Source: an uncultured Chitinophaga sp. (lineage in GTDB: Bacteria > Bacteroidota > Bacteroidia > Chitinophagales > Chitinophagaceae). From it: a DNA stretch of 64,000 nucleotides. The translations under genes and the position numbers were made by a program. Shown here in pieces: positions 52,801 through 61,570 of this stretch (position 1 is the first letter of the stretch; each line of letters opens with the position of its first letter). The notes beneath the pieces were generated by a model. It searched no databases. It was not told the DNA's origin and saw nothing but the letters and a program-made list of their open reading frames with translations. The stretch covers positions 1 through 64,000 of the forward strand of contig NZ_CABHOU010000069.1 of assembly GCF_902168175.1 (NCBI RefSeq), in the 5' to 3' direction.

Positions 52801-53703
52801 TTAAAGCTGCTCCCCAATGGGGAAAGGAGTCCATTTGCTCTTTTTCTCATAGTGCCTCCACAACGTGTACCCCACTTCTCTCATCATTACCAACGCCTCA
52901 TTCGTTTTGGCCCAGCTCTGGTCCTGGTTATTCTTTGTAATAATACAGTACACATAGTCGCCATGCGGGGCATTTACCATTATCACTTCTGACCTCGAAC
53001 CGTCTACAGCGCCATTTTTAGACGCTGTACGCACATTTGCGGGCACTTGCTGCAATCCCTGCCCATCCCAGAAGTTACGGGTTAAATTGCGGTAAATACG
53101 GTCGCTAATGGCCGGACTGATCACCTTACCGGCGTAAATCATCTCGAACAGGGTGGCCATTTCACGCGGCGAGGTTTGTCCCCAGCCGTATAACCGCTGG
53201 TTATCGCGCCTGCCCGGGGTGCGGGAGTTTACGCGGGTATGCTTAAATCCGTGGGCATCCAGCCAGGCATTAATGGCTTCGCCCCCACCCGCCAGCGCCT
53301 GCAGCCACAAACTGGCGGTGTTGTCGCTCATCGTCAGCATCAGCATCATTACTTTATTGAGCGCTATCTTTTCCCCGTCCTTAAACGATCCCAGGATATC
53401 TTCGCCCGCATACAGCAACGAATCTTTATACTCAAGCTGTTGCCCGTACTGTAATTCCCCTTTAGCTATTTTATCGAACACACCGACGGTAATCGGGGTT
53501 TTGATCATGCTCGCTGTAGGAAACACGGTATCGGCATTAATGGCTACTATTTTATTCTTTTTAAGATGATGGACATATACACCCGCCTCCCCATGAAACT
53601 TGTCAAGCAGGGGCTTCAGTTTGCGGGTCAACTCCTTATCTTCTTTCTGTGCAAATGCAGGCAGGGCTGCCAGTAACAGCAGGCAAAGGACTTTAATTCT
53701 CAT
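52801..53703 (-). CDS. Class-A-beta-lactamase-like serine hydrolase, 300 aa
   Basis: A signal peptide (residues 1-18) and a penicillin-interactive fold. S65-M-I-K68 is the nucleophile motif, SDN occurs at 126-128 and KNG at 229-231 replaces KTG. In true class A enzymes an omega-loop Glu in ExxLN deacylates the drug; here the equivalent region (RTPGRRDNQRLYGWGQTSPRE) has no such Glu, so it probably is a peptidase-like or esterase-like hydrolase rather than a beta-lactamase. It lies 69 nt from bshB1. Confidence 0.85.
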   Translation of the reverse strand: MRIKVLCLLLLAALPAFAQKEDKELTRKLKPLLDKFHGEAGVYVHHLKKNKIVAINADTVFPTASMIKTPITVGVFDKIAKGELQYGQQLEYKDSLLYAGEDILGSFKDGEKIALNKVMMLMLTMSDNTASLWLQALAGGGEAINAWLDAHGFKHTRVNSRTPGRRDNQRLYGWGQTSPREMATLFEMIYAGKVISPAISDRIYRNLTRNFWDGQGLQQVPANVRTASKNGAVDGSRSEVIMVNAPHGDYVYCIITKNNQDQSWAKTNEALVMMREVGYTLWRHYEKKSKWTPFPIGEQL

Positions 53704-53772
53704 GACGTTCGTTTAGATTCAGTAAAATAGGGGTTTTAAACGAAAAGAGCGACATCATCTGCCGCTCTTTTT

Positions 53773-54501
53773 CTATGATACATTACTGATCAAATCACTG
53801 AAACTTCTTAGCCCTACCATCTTCTCGGTGGTAAACCCTTCCGCATACTCCACCCCGATCATCTTCCCCAGCATTTTCGAACGGTATAACACACTGTCGA
53901 AGAAACCCTGTCCTGAAATATAGGTCTGCGGCTCGTTATCCATGGCAGCCAGGAACTGGCTTTTAAAACACCTGATCGCTTCGACCTTCTGTTCAATGTA
54001 AGGCGTAATATCAATCACGAAATCGGGCTCATGGTAACGGTCCTGTATAAAATGAAACACCTGTTTCGGGCGCCAGGCTTCCTGTGGCACCCCATCGAAG
54101 CTGGTTTCTACCTTACGCAGGCCTGCCAGGAAACAACAATCGGCAATCAGTTTACCCGCACGGCCATGGTCGGGATGACGGTCGTCGTGAGCATTGGCCA
54201 GCACTATTTCGGGCTTGTATTTACGGATGGCGGTGATAATAGCCATCTGTTCTTCGGTATCATGACGGAAAAAGCCATCTTTCAGGCCCAGGTTTTCCCT
54301 TATGTCTACTCCCAGCACCTTCGCGGCCGCCAGAGCTTCCTCCACCCGAAGTTTGGGAGTACCGCGGGTACCCAGTTCCCCACGGGTGAGGTCGATAATT
54401 CCAGTCTTTAGTCCCTGCGCCTTATGTGCCAGCAATGTGCCCGCACAACCCAGCTCCACATCATCGGGATGTACCGCTATGGCGAGAATATCCAGTTTCA
54501 T
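53773..54501 (-). CDS. bshB1: Bacillithiol biosynthesis deacetylase BshB1, 242 aa
   Basis: A zinc LmbE-type deacetylase that removes the acetyl group from GlcNAc-malate in bacillithiol synthesis. The zinc motif AVHPDDVELGC lies near the start, and the catalytic HDDRHPDHGRAGKL later. The start at 54501 (MKLDILAIAVHPDD) is preferred because related proteins begin there; upstream codons would add 16 residues not seen in the family. Confidence 0.9.
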   Translation of the reverse strand: MKLDILAIAVHPDDVELGCAGTLLAHKAQGLKTGIIDLTRGELGTRGTPKLRVEEALAAAKVLGVDIRENLGLKDGFFRHDTEEQMAIITAIRKYKPEIVLANAHDDRHPDHGRAGKLIADCCFLAGLRKVETSFDGVPQEAWRPKQVFHFIQDRYHEPDFVIDITPYIEQKVEAIRCFKSQFLAAMDNEPQTYISGQGFFDSVLYRSKMLGKMIGVEYAEGFTTEKMVGLRSFSDLISNVS

Positions 54502-54593
54502 CATCTTTGCGTATCGTTTTGTGGCTTCCGAGAAAGCCTGTTGCAACAAATAGTTTGCAAAGATGAGTAAAATGCGGCAGGTAAAAAAAAGGG

Positions 54594-55205
54594 CTAATTG
54601 TAGTAGTTGTAGAGTTGCATTTCCTGGACAATAGACTCAATGTCCCGGTCTTCCTCGCGATCGTACTCGCTTTTGAGATTACCGCCGAAGAAAAAGGCTA
54701 CCGTTTGATAGAGCTGGGCATTAAAACCGCCCTTCAACTCTTTGATGATCTCGAAACAGTTCTCCCCTGTTTCGCGGTGAATAAGCTTCATCAGTATTTT
54801 GCCCTGGTAAACCGACAGGTTGGTGAGTTTGTCGCCAAACTGCTCTTTCAGCTCTTTTTCCTTGGATTTGAGGTAGGCTTTGCGCTTTTTCTTGTCGGGC
54901 ATGGTAGCCAGCTGGGCACCCACGTCTTTTAAAATGCGAGAGGCTGAACGGGCATATGGGTAGGTTACATACACCGCATTTCTGAGCCGTGTCCACTTCT
55001 CCCGCTGTTTGCGCAGGCGTTTGGGTAACTTATCAACTACCTCAAAAATACCGAGGGTAATGGAAGGGATCGTATCTGTACCGTAAATAACCGCGCGAAC
55101 AGGAATACTATCCCTGCCCGAACGCTGCTGTGCATGGCCGTTATAGCTGGCCAGCAAAAGACAGGTAAAAGCTGATATCAGGAATAAGATACTGTTGCGG
55201 TACAT
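54594..55205 (-). CDS. DUF4294 secreted protein, 203 aa
   Basis: A signal peptide (residues 1-25) precedes a helical domain with VYVTYPYARSASRILKDVG and KLIHRETGENCFEIIKELKGGFNAQLYQTVAFFFGGNLK, typical of DUF4294, a Bacteroidota family of unknown function. Charged helices (LRKQREKW, KKRKAYLKSKEKELK) suggest coiled-coil contacts. It lies upstream of bshB1 on the same strand. Confidence 0.88.
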   Translation of the reverse strand: MYRNSILFLISAFTCLLLASYNGHAQQRSGRDSIPVRAVIYGTDTIPSITLGIFEVVDKLPKRLRKQREKWTRLRNAVYVTYPYARSASRILKDVGAQLATMPDKKKRKAYLKSKEKELKEQFGDKLTNLSVYQGKILMKLIHRETGENCFEIIKELKGGFNAQLYQTVAFFFGGNLKSEYDREEDRDIESIVQEMQLYNYYN

Positions 55206-55482
55206 AAGCTGAATCCACAGGCTAAGGGCCTAATTGAATAACGGGTTTGTTTCTCTAAAATTACTCAGATCATTTTAAAATAAAAAATGATGAGCCTGAC
55301 TTCCTGTATTAATACGCAAAGGGGGGAAAAGTAACCCTTGGGTAATTATGCTTAGGCCGCTATCATCATATCCTGCGTCCATATGCGAAAACTAAATAAA
55401 CTGACTATCAGTTGATTAAAATGCCAACCTGATATTTCAAATGACCAATCCCAAAATCGATAATCATCTTTCGGGCAACACC

Positions 55483-55570
55483 ATCCTATATCGATCCTTT
55501 ACCCATCCTATATCCAAATCTTCTGAAACCCACGCCCCTGCACACGGCGATTAAAGGATCGATATAGGAT
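55483..55570. repeat. Inverted array of 11-bp units, second locus
   Basis: ATCCTATATCG, ATCCTTTACCC and ATCCTATATCC follow at 11-bp spacing (55483-55515). The right arm has TAAAGGATCGATATAGGAT (55552-55570), which is the exact reverse complement of 55483-55501. The units are the same family as at 1171-1265, 54 kb away. Confidence 0.85.
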
Positions 55571-55639
55571 CGATATACCTTCATCGAACGAACATAGGTC
55601 GTTAGCGGGTTTAACGACTTTACCAGGCCAAATACATCT

Positions 55640-55941
55640 GTAAGCAAGTGAATCTTAAACAAATCCACATGAACTAAATTGTTATATGAGTTATACTCCG
55701 CACCTATAAAGGGTTTCAGAGGATTATTATGAGTTTCATTCCCCCTTCCTGCACCCTTCATTCCCTCCTCTTGCATACTTCATTCCTTTTCTCCGCAAAC
55801 CGGCATTTCACGACCGTACCTTTGCTGCATGCATCGTTATCCAACGCCTGGCTACGGTCGTAAGATGGTTGAAAGGCAACATTTGGGTAAGGGGTAGCCG
55901 GGAGGAAAAGCCTCTCTGCTATCAAAAGCGCTTTGACATAA
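55640..55941. repeat. Tandem structured element, copy 1
   Basis: About 302 bp, repeated 319 bp further on. Shared blocks include AAAGGGTTTCAGAGGA, GGCATTTCACGACCGTACCTT, GCCTGGCTAC, TCGTAAGA and GGGTAGCCGGGAGGAAAAGCC. Within it, CTTCATTCC motifs recur every 22 bp. The stem 55810-55818/55853-55861 is a perfect 9-bp pairing. Confidence 0.75.
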
Positions 55942-55958
55942 TGAACCGAAACGTGTGC

Positions 55959-56260
55959 GCAAGCAAATGAGTCTTACGTCAATGCATATAGACAAACTGC
56001 TAATACGAGTTGTATCCCGCGCTGGAAAAGGGTTTCAGAGGACCAACAGGGCCTTCGTCCCAGGCTTCTCTATCCTTCGTCCCAAGGGTTACTAAGCTTC
56101 ATCCCATTCTCAGCCAAACGGGCATTTCACGACCGTACCTTAGCAATTCATCGTCATCCAAAGCCTGGCTACCGTCGTAAGACGCTTTAAAGGCACTGTT
56201 TGGATAACGGGTAGCCGGGAGGAAAAGCCTCCTGGCTATCAAAAGTTCTTTGACATATTG
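55959..56260. repeat. Tandem structured element, copy 2
   Basis: Second copy of the element. CTTCGTCCC motifs recur every 22 bp. GGTAGCCGGG (56210-56219) can pair with CCTGGCTACC (56164-56173), while the overlapping TAGCCGGGAGG (56212-56222) can pair with CCTCCTGGCTA (56228-56238); each copy keeps this alternative. It ends TTCTTTGACATATTGG, close to the alpha/beta hydrolase stop. Confidence 0.75.
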
Positions 56261-56273
56261 GTTAAAAATTGCC

Positions 56274-57278
56274 TCAGCTCACTTCCTGTAAGCCCAGCAC
56301 GTCTTTCAGGAAGGCGGTGATTTCTCTTTCCACGGCGGGCACGTCTTTGGAAGTAATGCTGGACCCAATTACATGGGCGCCGGCGTTAGGGATAGCTACC
56401 GCCTTTTTGAGAGCGGCCGGGGTACCGAGTTCCTCGTTCATCCTGAGCATGGCCGGCACCTTCACGGTAGGGTCCTGCTCTTGTTCATTCTTGTAATAAT
56501 AGAGGGTGAGCACCGGCTGGCGGATAGCGCGGAACGTTTTGGCTAACATAGTGTTATCGATCAGGTTCTGCAATTCTACTACCGCTTCGAGGCGGTACTT
56601 AGAGAACCAGTATTTAGGCTGATCGGGATACTTTGGTGTAGACACTGCATAGTCGCCGCCGCTTACCAGCCGGGAAATCTGCAGCCCCCACGGTGCATCT
56701 ACCATTTCAATCATCGCTTCGTTGATGGAGATGTTGGGCGAAAGATTGATCACGGCGAATACTTCCTTCGGGAACTGTGCTGCCAGCGTAAGCGCCAGGG
56801 TGCCGCCGGTAGATGTACCTACCAGTATCACCTTGTCGCCGAGCTGACGGCCAATAGCCAGGGCCTGGCGGGCATCGCGGAGTAAGCCGGTGGCCGTCAT
56901 GTGCAACAGTGGCTCACTGGTATCTATACCATGACCATCAAGGCGGGCCAGGTAAAGGTTAGCACCAAAGCGGCGGGCAATGTCACGATGAACAGGGTTA
57001 CCTTCCATTTCGCTGGCAGAAAAGCCGTGCAGGTAAACGATACTGACGGGTGTTTTATGACGCAGGGAATCGTACCACACGATTTTAGCCTCATTACCAG
57101 GTTTAATCCGGTGTTGCTGCTCATTGGCAGCTACATGATGCTCAAGACTGTCTGCAAGGGACGGAACGGCCGGTAAAGGGCCTGTAATAACGGGAGGGGC
57201 AGGCCGGGGACCAAGGGCGAAAACAATTGCCAGCAGGGCAAGAACGGCCAGGGGAATAAGCCATTTTTTCTTTAGCAT
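56274..57278 (-). CDS. Alpha/beta hydrolase with N-terminal anchor, 334 aa
   Basis: An N-terminal membrane helix (residues 5-22) then an alpha/beta-hydrolase domain. VSIVYLHGFSASEMEGNPV holds the oxyanion-hole loop; the nucleophile motif GTSTGG is at about residue 155, near the centre, and the catalytic His lies in NAGAHVIG near the end. It resembles carboxylesterases or lysophospholipases, and would act in the periplasm or at the membrane surface. Substrate unknown. Confidence 0.88.
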   Translation of the reverse strand: MLKKKWLIPLAVLALLAIVFALGPRPAPPVITGPLPAVPSLADSLEHHVAANEQQHRIKPGNEAKIVWYDSLRHKTPVSIVYLHGFSASEMEGNPVHRDIARRFGANLYLARLDGHGIDTSEPLLHMTATGLLRDARQALAIGRQLGDKVILVGTSTGGTLALTLAAQFPKEVFAVINLSPNISINEAMIEMVDAPWGLQISRLVSGGDYAVSTPKYPDQPKYWFSKYRLEAVVELQNLIDNTMLAKTFRAIRQPVLTLYYYKNEQEQDPTVKVPAMLRMNEELGTPAALKKAVAIPNAGAHVIGSSITSKDVPAVEREITAFLKDVLGLQEVS

Positions 57279-57352
57279 AAGGACTTCCTTTTAATGTACG
57301 ATAGCGATCCGGCGGAAGTAGCGTAAACTACTTTCGCCGGCCGCCGGACAGG

Positions 57353-59812
57353 TCATCGTTTGATCCTGTAGTACATACTCATGACGAATCCGACGATCAT
57401 CACCAATATTCCTATCCAAAGTACATTAATATATGGAAATACGAGCGCACGTAATACGATATAATCATCGGAGTTATCTACCTCTTTGATCATCAGCTCG
57501 ATCTGTTTTTCCTCGGGGATAATTTTGGAGAACTGTACGTTCAGCGACAGCTCTGCTACCGAATCTTCCACCTGCCCTACCTGGTTACCGCGTAAGTAAA
57601 ACACAGGGTTCACTTCGAAGTGGCGGGCATCCTTGGTAAATACGTCCAGTTTTGCAGATACGGCTATATCGCCTGCCTGCGGTGTATAACCCGATTTCTT
57701 AGGCTGCTGTTCCAGGCCGCGCATCACCATAAAGCCCTGGGAAAAGAACACAGAGTCGCCTTCTTTCAGCTTGTAAGGTTTGAACTTAGCGGCTTCTTTG
57801 ATCTGCTGTTTGTCAGGCAAGCCAGTTACGTAGGTAAAAATATCTTTAGTCAGATAGTGTTTGGAAGCCGGGTTAGGTGTGATGGTACCCTCCTGCCCTT
57901 TTGCGTTCATAAACGCATCGGGATACAGGGTGAAACGCTCGGTAGGCTGCGCATCACGATTAGGCTTACGTTCGTAACGCACTACATAGTACGATTTAGG
58001 ATCACCCACGGCAGAAGAGTCGCCTACATAGGTCACGTAATAATCACCCATCTGGATAGGCATGTTCTTCGGCAGCATCAGGTTCTCACGCGAGTCCTGC
58101 TTGCTTTCTTTCGTAAAGTAACCTTCCAGTACACCAGCCCTGTCTACAGAAAGCACCTGCATTTTAGAGGAAGAGATGAGCACACCCAGCAACACCATAC
58201 CGAAACCGATGTGTGCCACCGAAGCGCCCGCGGCCTTCATTTTGCCTTTTGCACCGACAAAGATGTATATGAAGTTGCCTGTGATGGCGAAAATACTGGC
58301 GAAAAGCATGAAGTAAATGGCTACCAGGAAACCTGCGCCATACTTGCTGTAATTGAGTTTACCGAAAATGATGATCGCTATCGTAGCGACCAGGGAGATA
58401 ATGATCGGTAACAACAGTTTCTTCAGCACAGTACCTTTTGGCGTATCCTTAAACTTCAGGTACTGGATCATGGCCGTAAGCAGGCCAATCACGATAGCCA
58501 CCCATATCTGGATCTTGTTATAATAGAATTCAGGTTCTGCCGGTGGCGCCAGGTTCTCTAAACCGGGGATCTTGGCCCAAACAGGGATAGAGGTAGCGTA
58601 AGTGATCTGGATGGCCGATACCAGCAGGATCAGCGAGCCCACGAACAACCAGAACTCGCGGCTGTAAGTACTTTCTTCCTTTTTAGGAGATGGGATCTGT
58701 TTGTTGTATTTGATCAGCAGCCAGATCGCCGGGATGGTGAAAACGCCCATGAAAATGAGCAACTGTCCGCTCATACCCAGATCGGTAAAGGCGTGAACGG
58801 AGGTTTGACCCAAAATACCGCTCCTGGTCAGGAACGTAGAGTACAGTATCAGTACAAAGGAGATAATGAAGAAGAAGAAGGTGGATTTAAGTGCATGCCC
58901 GCTGCTTTTGTAAGCCAGCAGGGTATGTATACCTGCCACCAGCGTAAGCCACGGCACCAGGGAGGCGTTTTCCACAGGGTCCCAGGCCCAGTAACCGCCG
59001 AAGGTAAGCGATTCGTACGCCCAGGCAGCGCCCATCATAATACCGGTACCCAGCATCATGGTGCCGAACAGCGCCCAGGGTAATGCCGGTTTAATCCATC
59101 CGCCAAAGTCTTTGGTCCACAAACCGGCAAAAGCAAAGGCAAAAGGAACGATGGTGCAGGCAAAACCGAGGAACAGTACCGGCGGGTGAATTACCATCCA
59201 GTAGTTCTGCAGCAGGATATTAAGACCGTTACCGTCTTTCATAAAGTCCATCTGCATATAATTGGCAGAGGCGAAAATCGGGGCGTTCACATTCTCTTCC
59301 CTCATCAGGATGAAGGGGTTGCTGCCCACGTGATAGTCGAAAATATAAATACCCAGCAGCATAGAGCCGAGGCAAACCTGTGCCAGGGATAATACGGTCA
59401 TTACCGGGGCTTCCCACTTCTTTGTGGTAAATATCAGCACAATGCCCAACAGGCTATGCCAGAAGCTCCAAAGCAGGAAGCTGCCCTCCTGGCCTTCCCA
59501 GAAACAAGCCAGCAGGTAGTTCATGGGCAGCGAGCGGCTGGAGTGCTGGAAGGCGTATTTGTACTCGAAGAGGTGATTTGAAATGATATAGTATAAGATG
59601 CCGAATACTAAAAGTACCGATGCAGACTGCACAAAAAACGAAAAGCGTGCAAGCTTACGCCAGCTTTCGCTCAACATCACATCTTTATCTCTGGCCCTTA
59701 CTGAGCAGAAATACGCTGCCGTAGACACTAAAGATGCCACGAAAGCGAGTACCGCAAAGAAATGCCCTAACTGACCGGGAAGTAAATGTTCCCCTACAAA
59801 TTTCGTTTCCAA
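57353..59812 (-). CDS. ccmF: Cytochrome c haem lyase CcmF/CcsA family, 819 aa
   Basis: A membrane protein of cytochrome c maturation that receives haem from CcmE and attaches it to the apocytochrome. More than a dozen membrane helices fill the first 570 residues; the tryptophan-rich haem-handling motif is GYWAWDPVENASLVPWL around residue 270, with conserved His residues in flanking loops. A periplasmic domain (about 570-790) precedes one last helix. It follows ccmE on the same strand with a hairpin between. Confidence 0.92.
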   Translation of the reverse strand: METKFVGEHLLPGQLGHFFAVLAFVASLVSTAAYFCSVRARDKDVMLSESWRKLARFSFFVQSASVLLVFGILYYIISNHLFEYKYAFQHSSRSLPMNYLLACFWEGQEGSFLLWSFWHSLLGIVLIFTTKKWEAPVMTVLSLAQVCLGSMLLGIYIFDYHVGSNPFILMREENVNAPIFASANYMQMDFMKDGNGLNILLQNYWMVIHPPVLFLGFACTIVPFAFAFAGLWTKDFGGWIKPALPWALFGTMMLGTGIMMGAAWAYESLTFGGYWAWDPVENASLVPWLTLVAGIHTLLAYKSSGHALKSTFFFFIISFVLILYSTFLTRSGILGQTSVHAFTDLGMSGQLLIFMGVFTIPAIWLLIKYNKQIPSPKKEESTYSREFWLFVGSLILLVSAIQITYATSIPVWAKIPGLENLAPPAEPEFYYNKIQIWVAIVIGLLTAMIQYLKFKDTPKGTVLKKLLLPIIISLVATIAIIIFGKLNYSKYGAGFLVAIYFMLFASIFAITGNFIYIFVGAKGKMKAAGASVAHIGFGMVLLGVLISSSKMQVLSVDRAGVLEGYFTKESKQDSRENLMLPKNMPIQMGDYYVTYVGDSSAVGDPKSYYVVRYERKPNRDAQPTERFTLYPDAFMNAKGQEGTITPNPASKHYLTKDIFTYVTGLPDKQQIKEAAKFKPYKLKEGDSVFFSQGFMVMRGLEQQPKKSGYTPQAGDIAVSAKLDVFTKDARHFEVNPVFYLRGNQVGQVEDSVAELSLNVQFSKIIPEEKQIELMIKEVDNSDDYIVLRALVFPYINVLWIGILVMIVGFVMSMYYRIKR

Positions 59813-59908
59813 GATATACAGTCGGATTGTGTTAAAAACTGCTAAAATAACTATTAAGAGGCTTGAACAGGATGACTTTTGTCATGAATTGTTCATCCCT
59901 TGTAAAGG

Positions 59909-59939
59909 TATAGCCACGGACCTGAGGACCGTGGCTATA
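59909..59939 (-). promoter_or_regulatory. Stem-loop between ccmE and ccmF
   Basis: TATAGCCACGG and CCGTGGCTATA form a perfect 11-bp stem with a 9-nt loop. There is no T-run, so it may stabilise or process the ccmE mRNA end rather than terminate it. Confidence 0.55.
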
Positions 59940-59971
59940 TTCCCGAGATATAAAATAAATCTATAACCGTA

Positions 59972-60370
59972 TTAAACTTCTTTACCGCTGGTTACGGTTT
60001 GTGCGTCTTTGTATTTAGACGGGCACTTCATCAGTATCTTATTACAGTGGAATTCGCCATCTTTCATTTTACCGGTCAGTACCAGTTCCGTGGATTTATC
60101 GAAATCAGTCGGGCGCGTGCCATTGTAGATCACTTTCCTGATCTCCCCTGATTTGTCCTTCATGTAAAATGAGAAATAGTTCGCATCTGTTTTCGCATCG
60201 TAGTGCATGGTCTTGGTGGTATCCAGGGCCCCAACTACGTGGTAAACCTTTCCTTCCTTGGCATTAGCGGTAGCAAATGTCTCGTACGTTCCGAAATCTC
60301 CTATCGTAATAACCAGTGCGGCCACACAAGCCGCGATCATAATCAGCAGTACAATATTGGTCTTCTTCAT
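59972..60370 (-). CDS. ccmE: Cytochrome c maturation haem chaperone CcmE, Cys-type, 132 aa
   Basis: One N-terminal membrane anchor (8-23) and an OB-fold domain (GKVYHVVGALD, YFSFYMKDKSGEIRKVIYNG). The canonical haem-attachment His with a following Tyr (HxxxY) is replaced by C116-P-S-K-Y120, the CxxxY form. This is known from archaeal and Desulfovibrio CcmE and defines the System I* variant, in which CcmH is lacking. It precedes ccmF, which fits. Confidence 0.9.
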   Translation of the reverse strand: MKKTNIVLLIMIAACVAALVITIGDFGTYETFATANAKEGKVYHVVGALDTTKTMHYDAKTDANYFSFYMKDKSGEIRKVIYNGTRPTDFDKSTELVLTGKMKDGEFHCNKILMKCPSKYKDAQTVTSGKEV

Positions 60371-60469
60371 TTCCTTACCAGATTAAATAACTGCGCAAAA
60401 TTACGTCAAAATATGTTTCGGGGGCGTTAAAAAAGGAGAAACGGAAAAAGAGAGGGATGAGTTCGCCCA

Positions 60470-60497
60470 TTGATGTTGCCTTTTTACCTTAACTTTG
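60470..60497 (+). promoter_or_regulatory. Putative promoter of the arginase-family operon
   Basis: TTG at 60470-60472 (-33) and TAACTTTG at 60490-60497 (-7), 17 nt apart. The start codon follows 29 nt after the -7 box. A second TTG at 60476-60478 has a shorter spacing and is less likely to be the -33 element. Confidence 0.6.
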
Positions 60498-60526
60498 CGG
60501 CGAATTCTTGAAAAGTACGACTCATC

Positions 60527-61570
60527 ATGGCTGATTTATCGCAATTTGACCCCAACTCGGTCGGTTTGCTGTCCAACAACATTTTCGGCCTTCCTTTTAC
60601 CGAGGAAGAAGCCCGGCTGGTATTACTTCCCGTTCCCTGGGAGGTTACCGTTTCTTACAGCAATGGTACGGCACGCGGGCCGGAGCATATTTTTAATGCT
60701 TCGCTGCAGGTAGACCTTTTTGACCCCGACGTAAAAGACGGCTGGAAAGAAGGTTTTTACATGCGTACCCCCGACCGCCAGTTACTGCTCCGCAGCGACT
60801 ACCTGCGCAAAGAGGCCGAATTGTACCTTAAATGCCTGATAGAAGGTGGTGATGTTACCCAAAACGACTTCCTGAAGCGATCGATCAATGATGTGAACAC
60901 CGGTTCGCAGAAAATGATCCAGTGGGTATACGACCAAACCAAAGAACTGCTGAACAAAGGCAAACTGGTAGGCCTCGTAGGCGGCGACCACAGCACCCCG
61001 CTGGGTTTCTTTAAGGCTATCGGCGATCACAAAGGTGACTTTGGCATCCTGCAGATCGACGCTCACTGCGATTTGCGCGACAGCTACGAGGGCTTTACCT
61101 ACTCGCATGCTTCCATTATGTACAACGCGCTTAAAGAAGTGCCGCAGCTCAAAAAGCTGGTACAGGTGGGTATACGCGACTACTGCGAAGAAGAAGTTAA
61201 TTATATCAACGAACATAACGACAGGGTAACCACGTTTTTCGACAAAGACATCAAAGAAAGGATGTTTGAAGGCGAGAACTGGAAATCAATCTGCGACAGT
61301 ATCATCGACACCCTGCCACAGCAGGTATATATCAGTTTTGATATCGATGGCCTGGACCCTAAACTGTGTCCGCATACCGGTACCCCGGTACCAGGTGGTT
61401 TTGAAGCAGAGCAAATGTTTTACCTTTTCCGTAAACTGATTGAAAGTGGCCGCCGGTTGATCGGCTTCGACCTCAATGAAGTGAGCGCGGGCCACGATGA
61501 GTGGGATGCCAATGTGGGCGCAAGGGTATTGTTTAAGCTGTGTAATTATATGATCAAAAGCAATGCATAA
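60527..61570 (+). CDS. Arginase/agmatinase family amidinohydrolase, 347 aa
   Basis: A binuclear manganese ureohydrolase. The metal ligands appear in GGDHST, DAHCDLRDSYEG and SFDIDGLDPKLCP. It hydrolyses arginine, agmatine or formimidoyl-glutamate to release urea or a similar product; the exact substrate cannot be told from motifs. No signal peptide. The following membrane protein overlaps the stop by 8 nt. Confidence 0.88.
   Translation: MADLSQFDPNSVGLLSNNIFGLPFTEEEARLVLLPVPWEVTVSYSNGTARGPEHIFNASLQVDLFDPDVKDGWKEGFYMRTPDRQLLLRSDYLRKEAELYLKCLIEGGDVTQNDFLKRSINDVNTGSQKMIQWVYDQTKELLNKGKLVGLVGGDHSTPLGFFKAIGDHKGDFGILQIDAHCDLRDSYEGFTYSHASIMYNALKEVPQLKKLVQVGIRDYCEEEVNYINEHNDRVTTFFDKDIKERMFEGENWKSICDSIIDTLPQQVYISFDIDGLDPKLCPHTGTPVPGGFEAEQMFYLFRKLIESGRRLIGFDLNEVSAGHDEWDANVGARVLFKLCNYMIKSNA

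Larger units (their letters stand above)
55206..56273. other. 1068-bp gene-free region with repeats
   Basis: No gene is supported. It contains an inverted array of 11-bp units (55483-55570) and two tandem copies of a 302-bp element (55640-55941, 55959-56260) with conserved stems. The first 270 bp (55206-55480) show nothing recognisable. Confidence 0.6.

Noticed and set aside
55486..55776. 96-residue minus-strand frame in the repeat region
   Set aside because: It crosses the 11-bp repeat array and the structured element; the repeat units are not codon-phased.
55640..56260. Insertion sequence or integron cassette pair
   Set aside because: No transposase or integrase frame, no terminal inverted repeats, and no clear attC shape.
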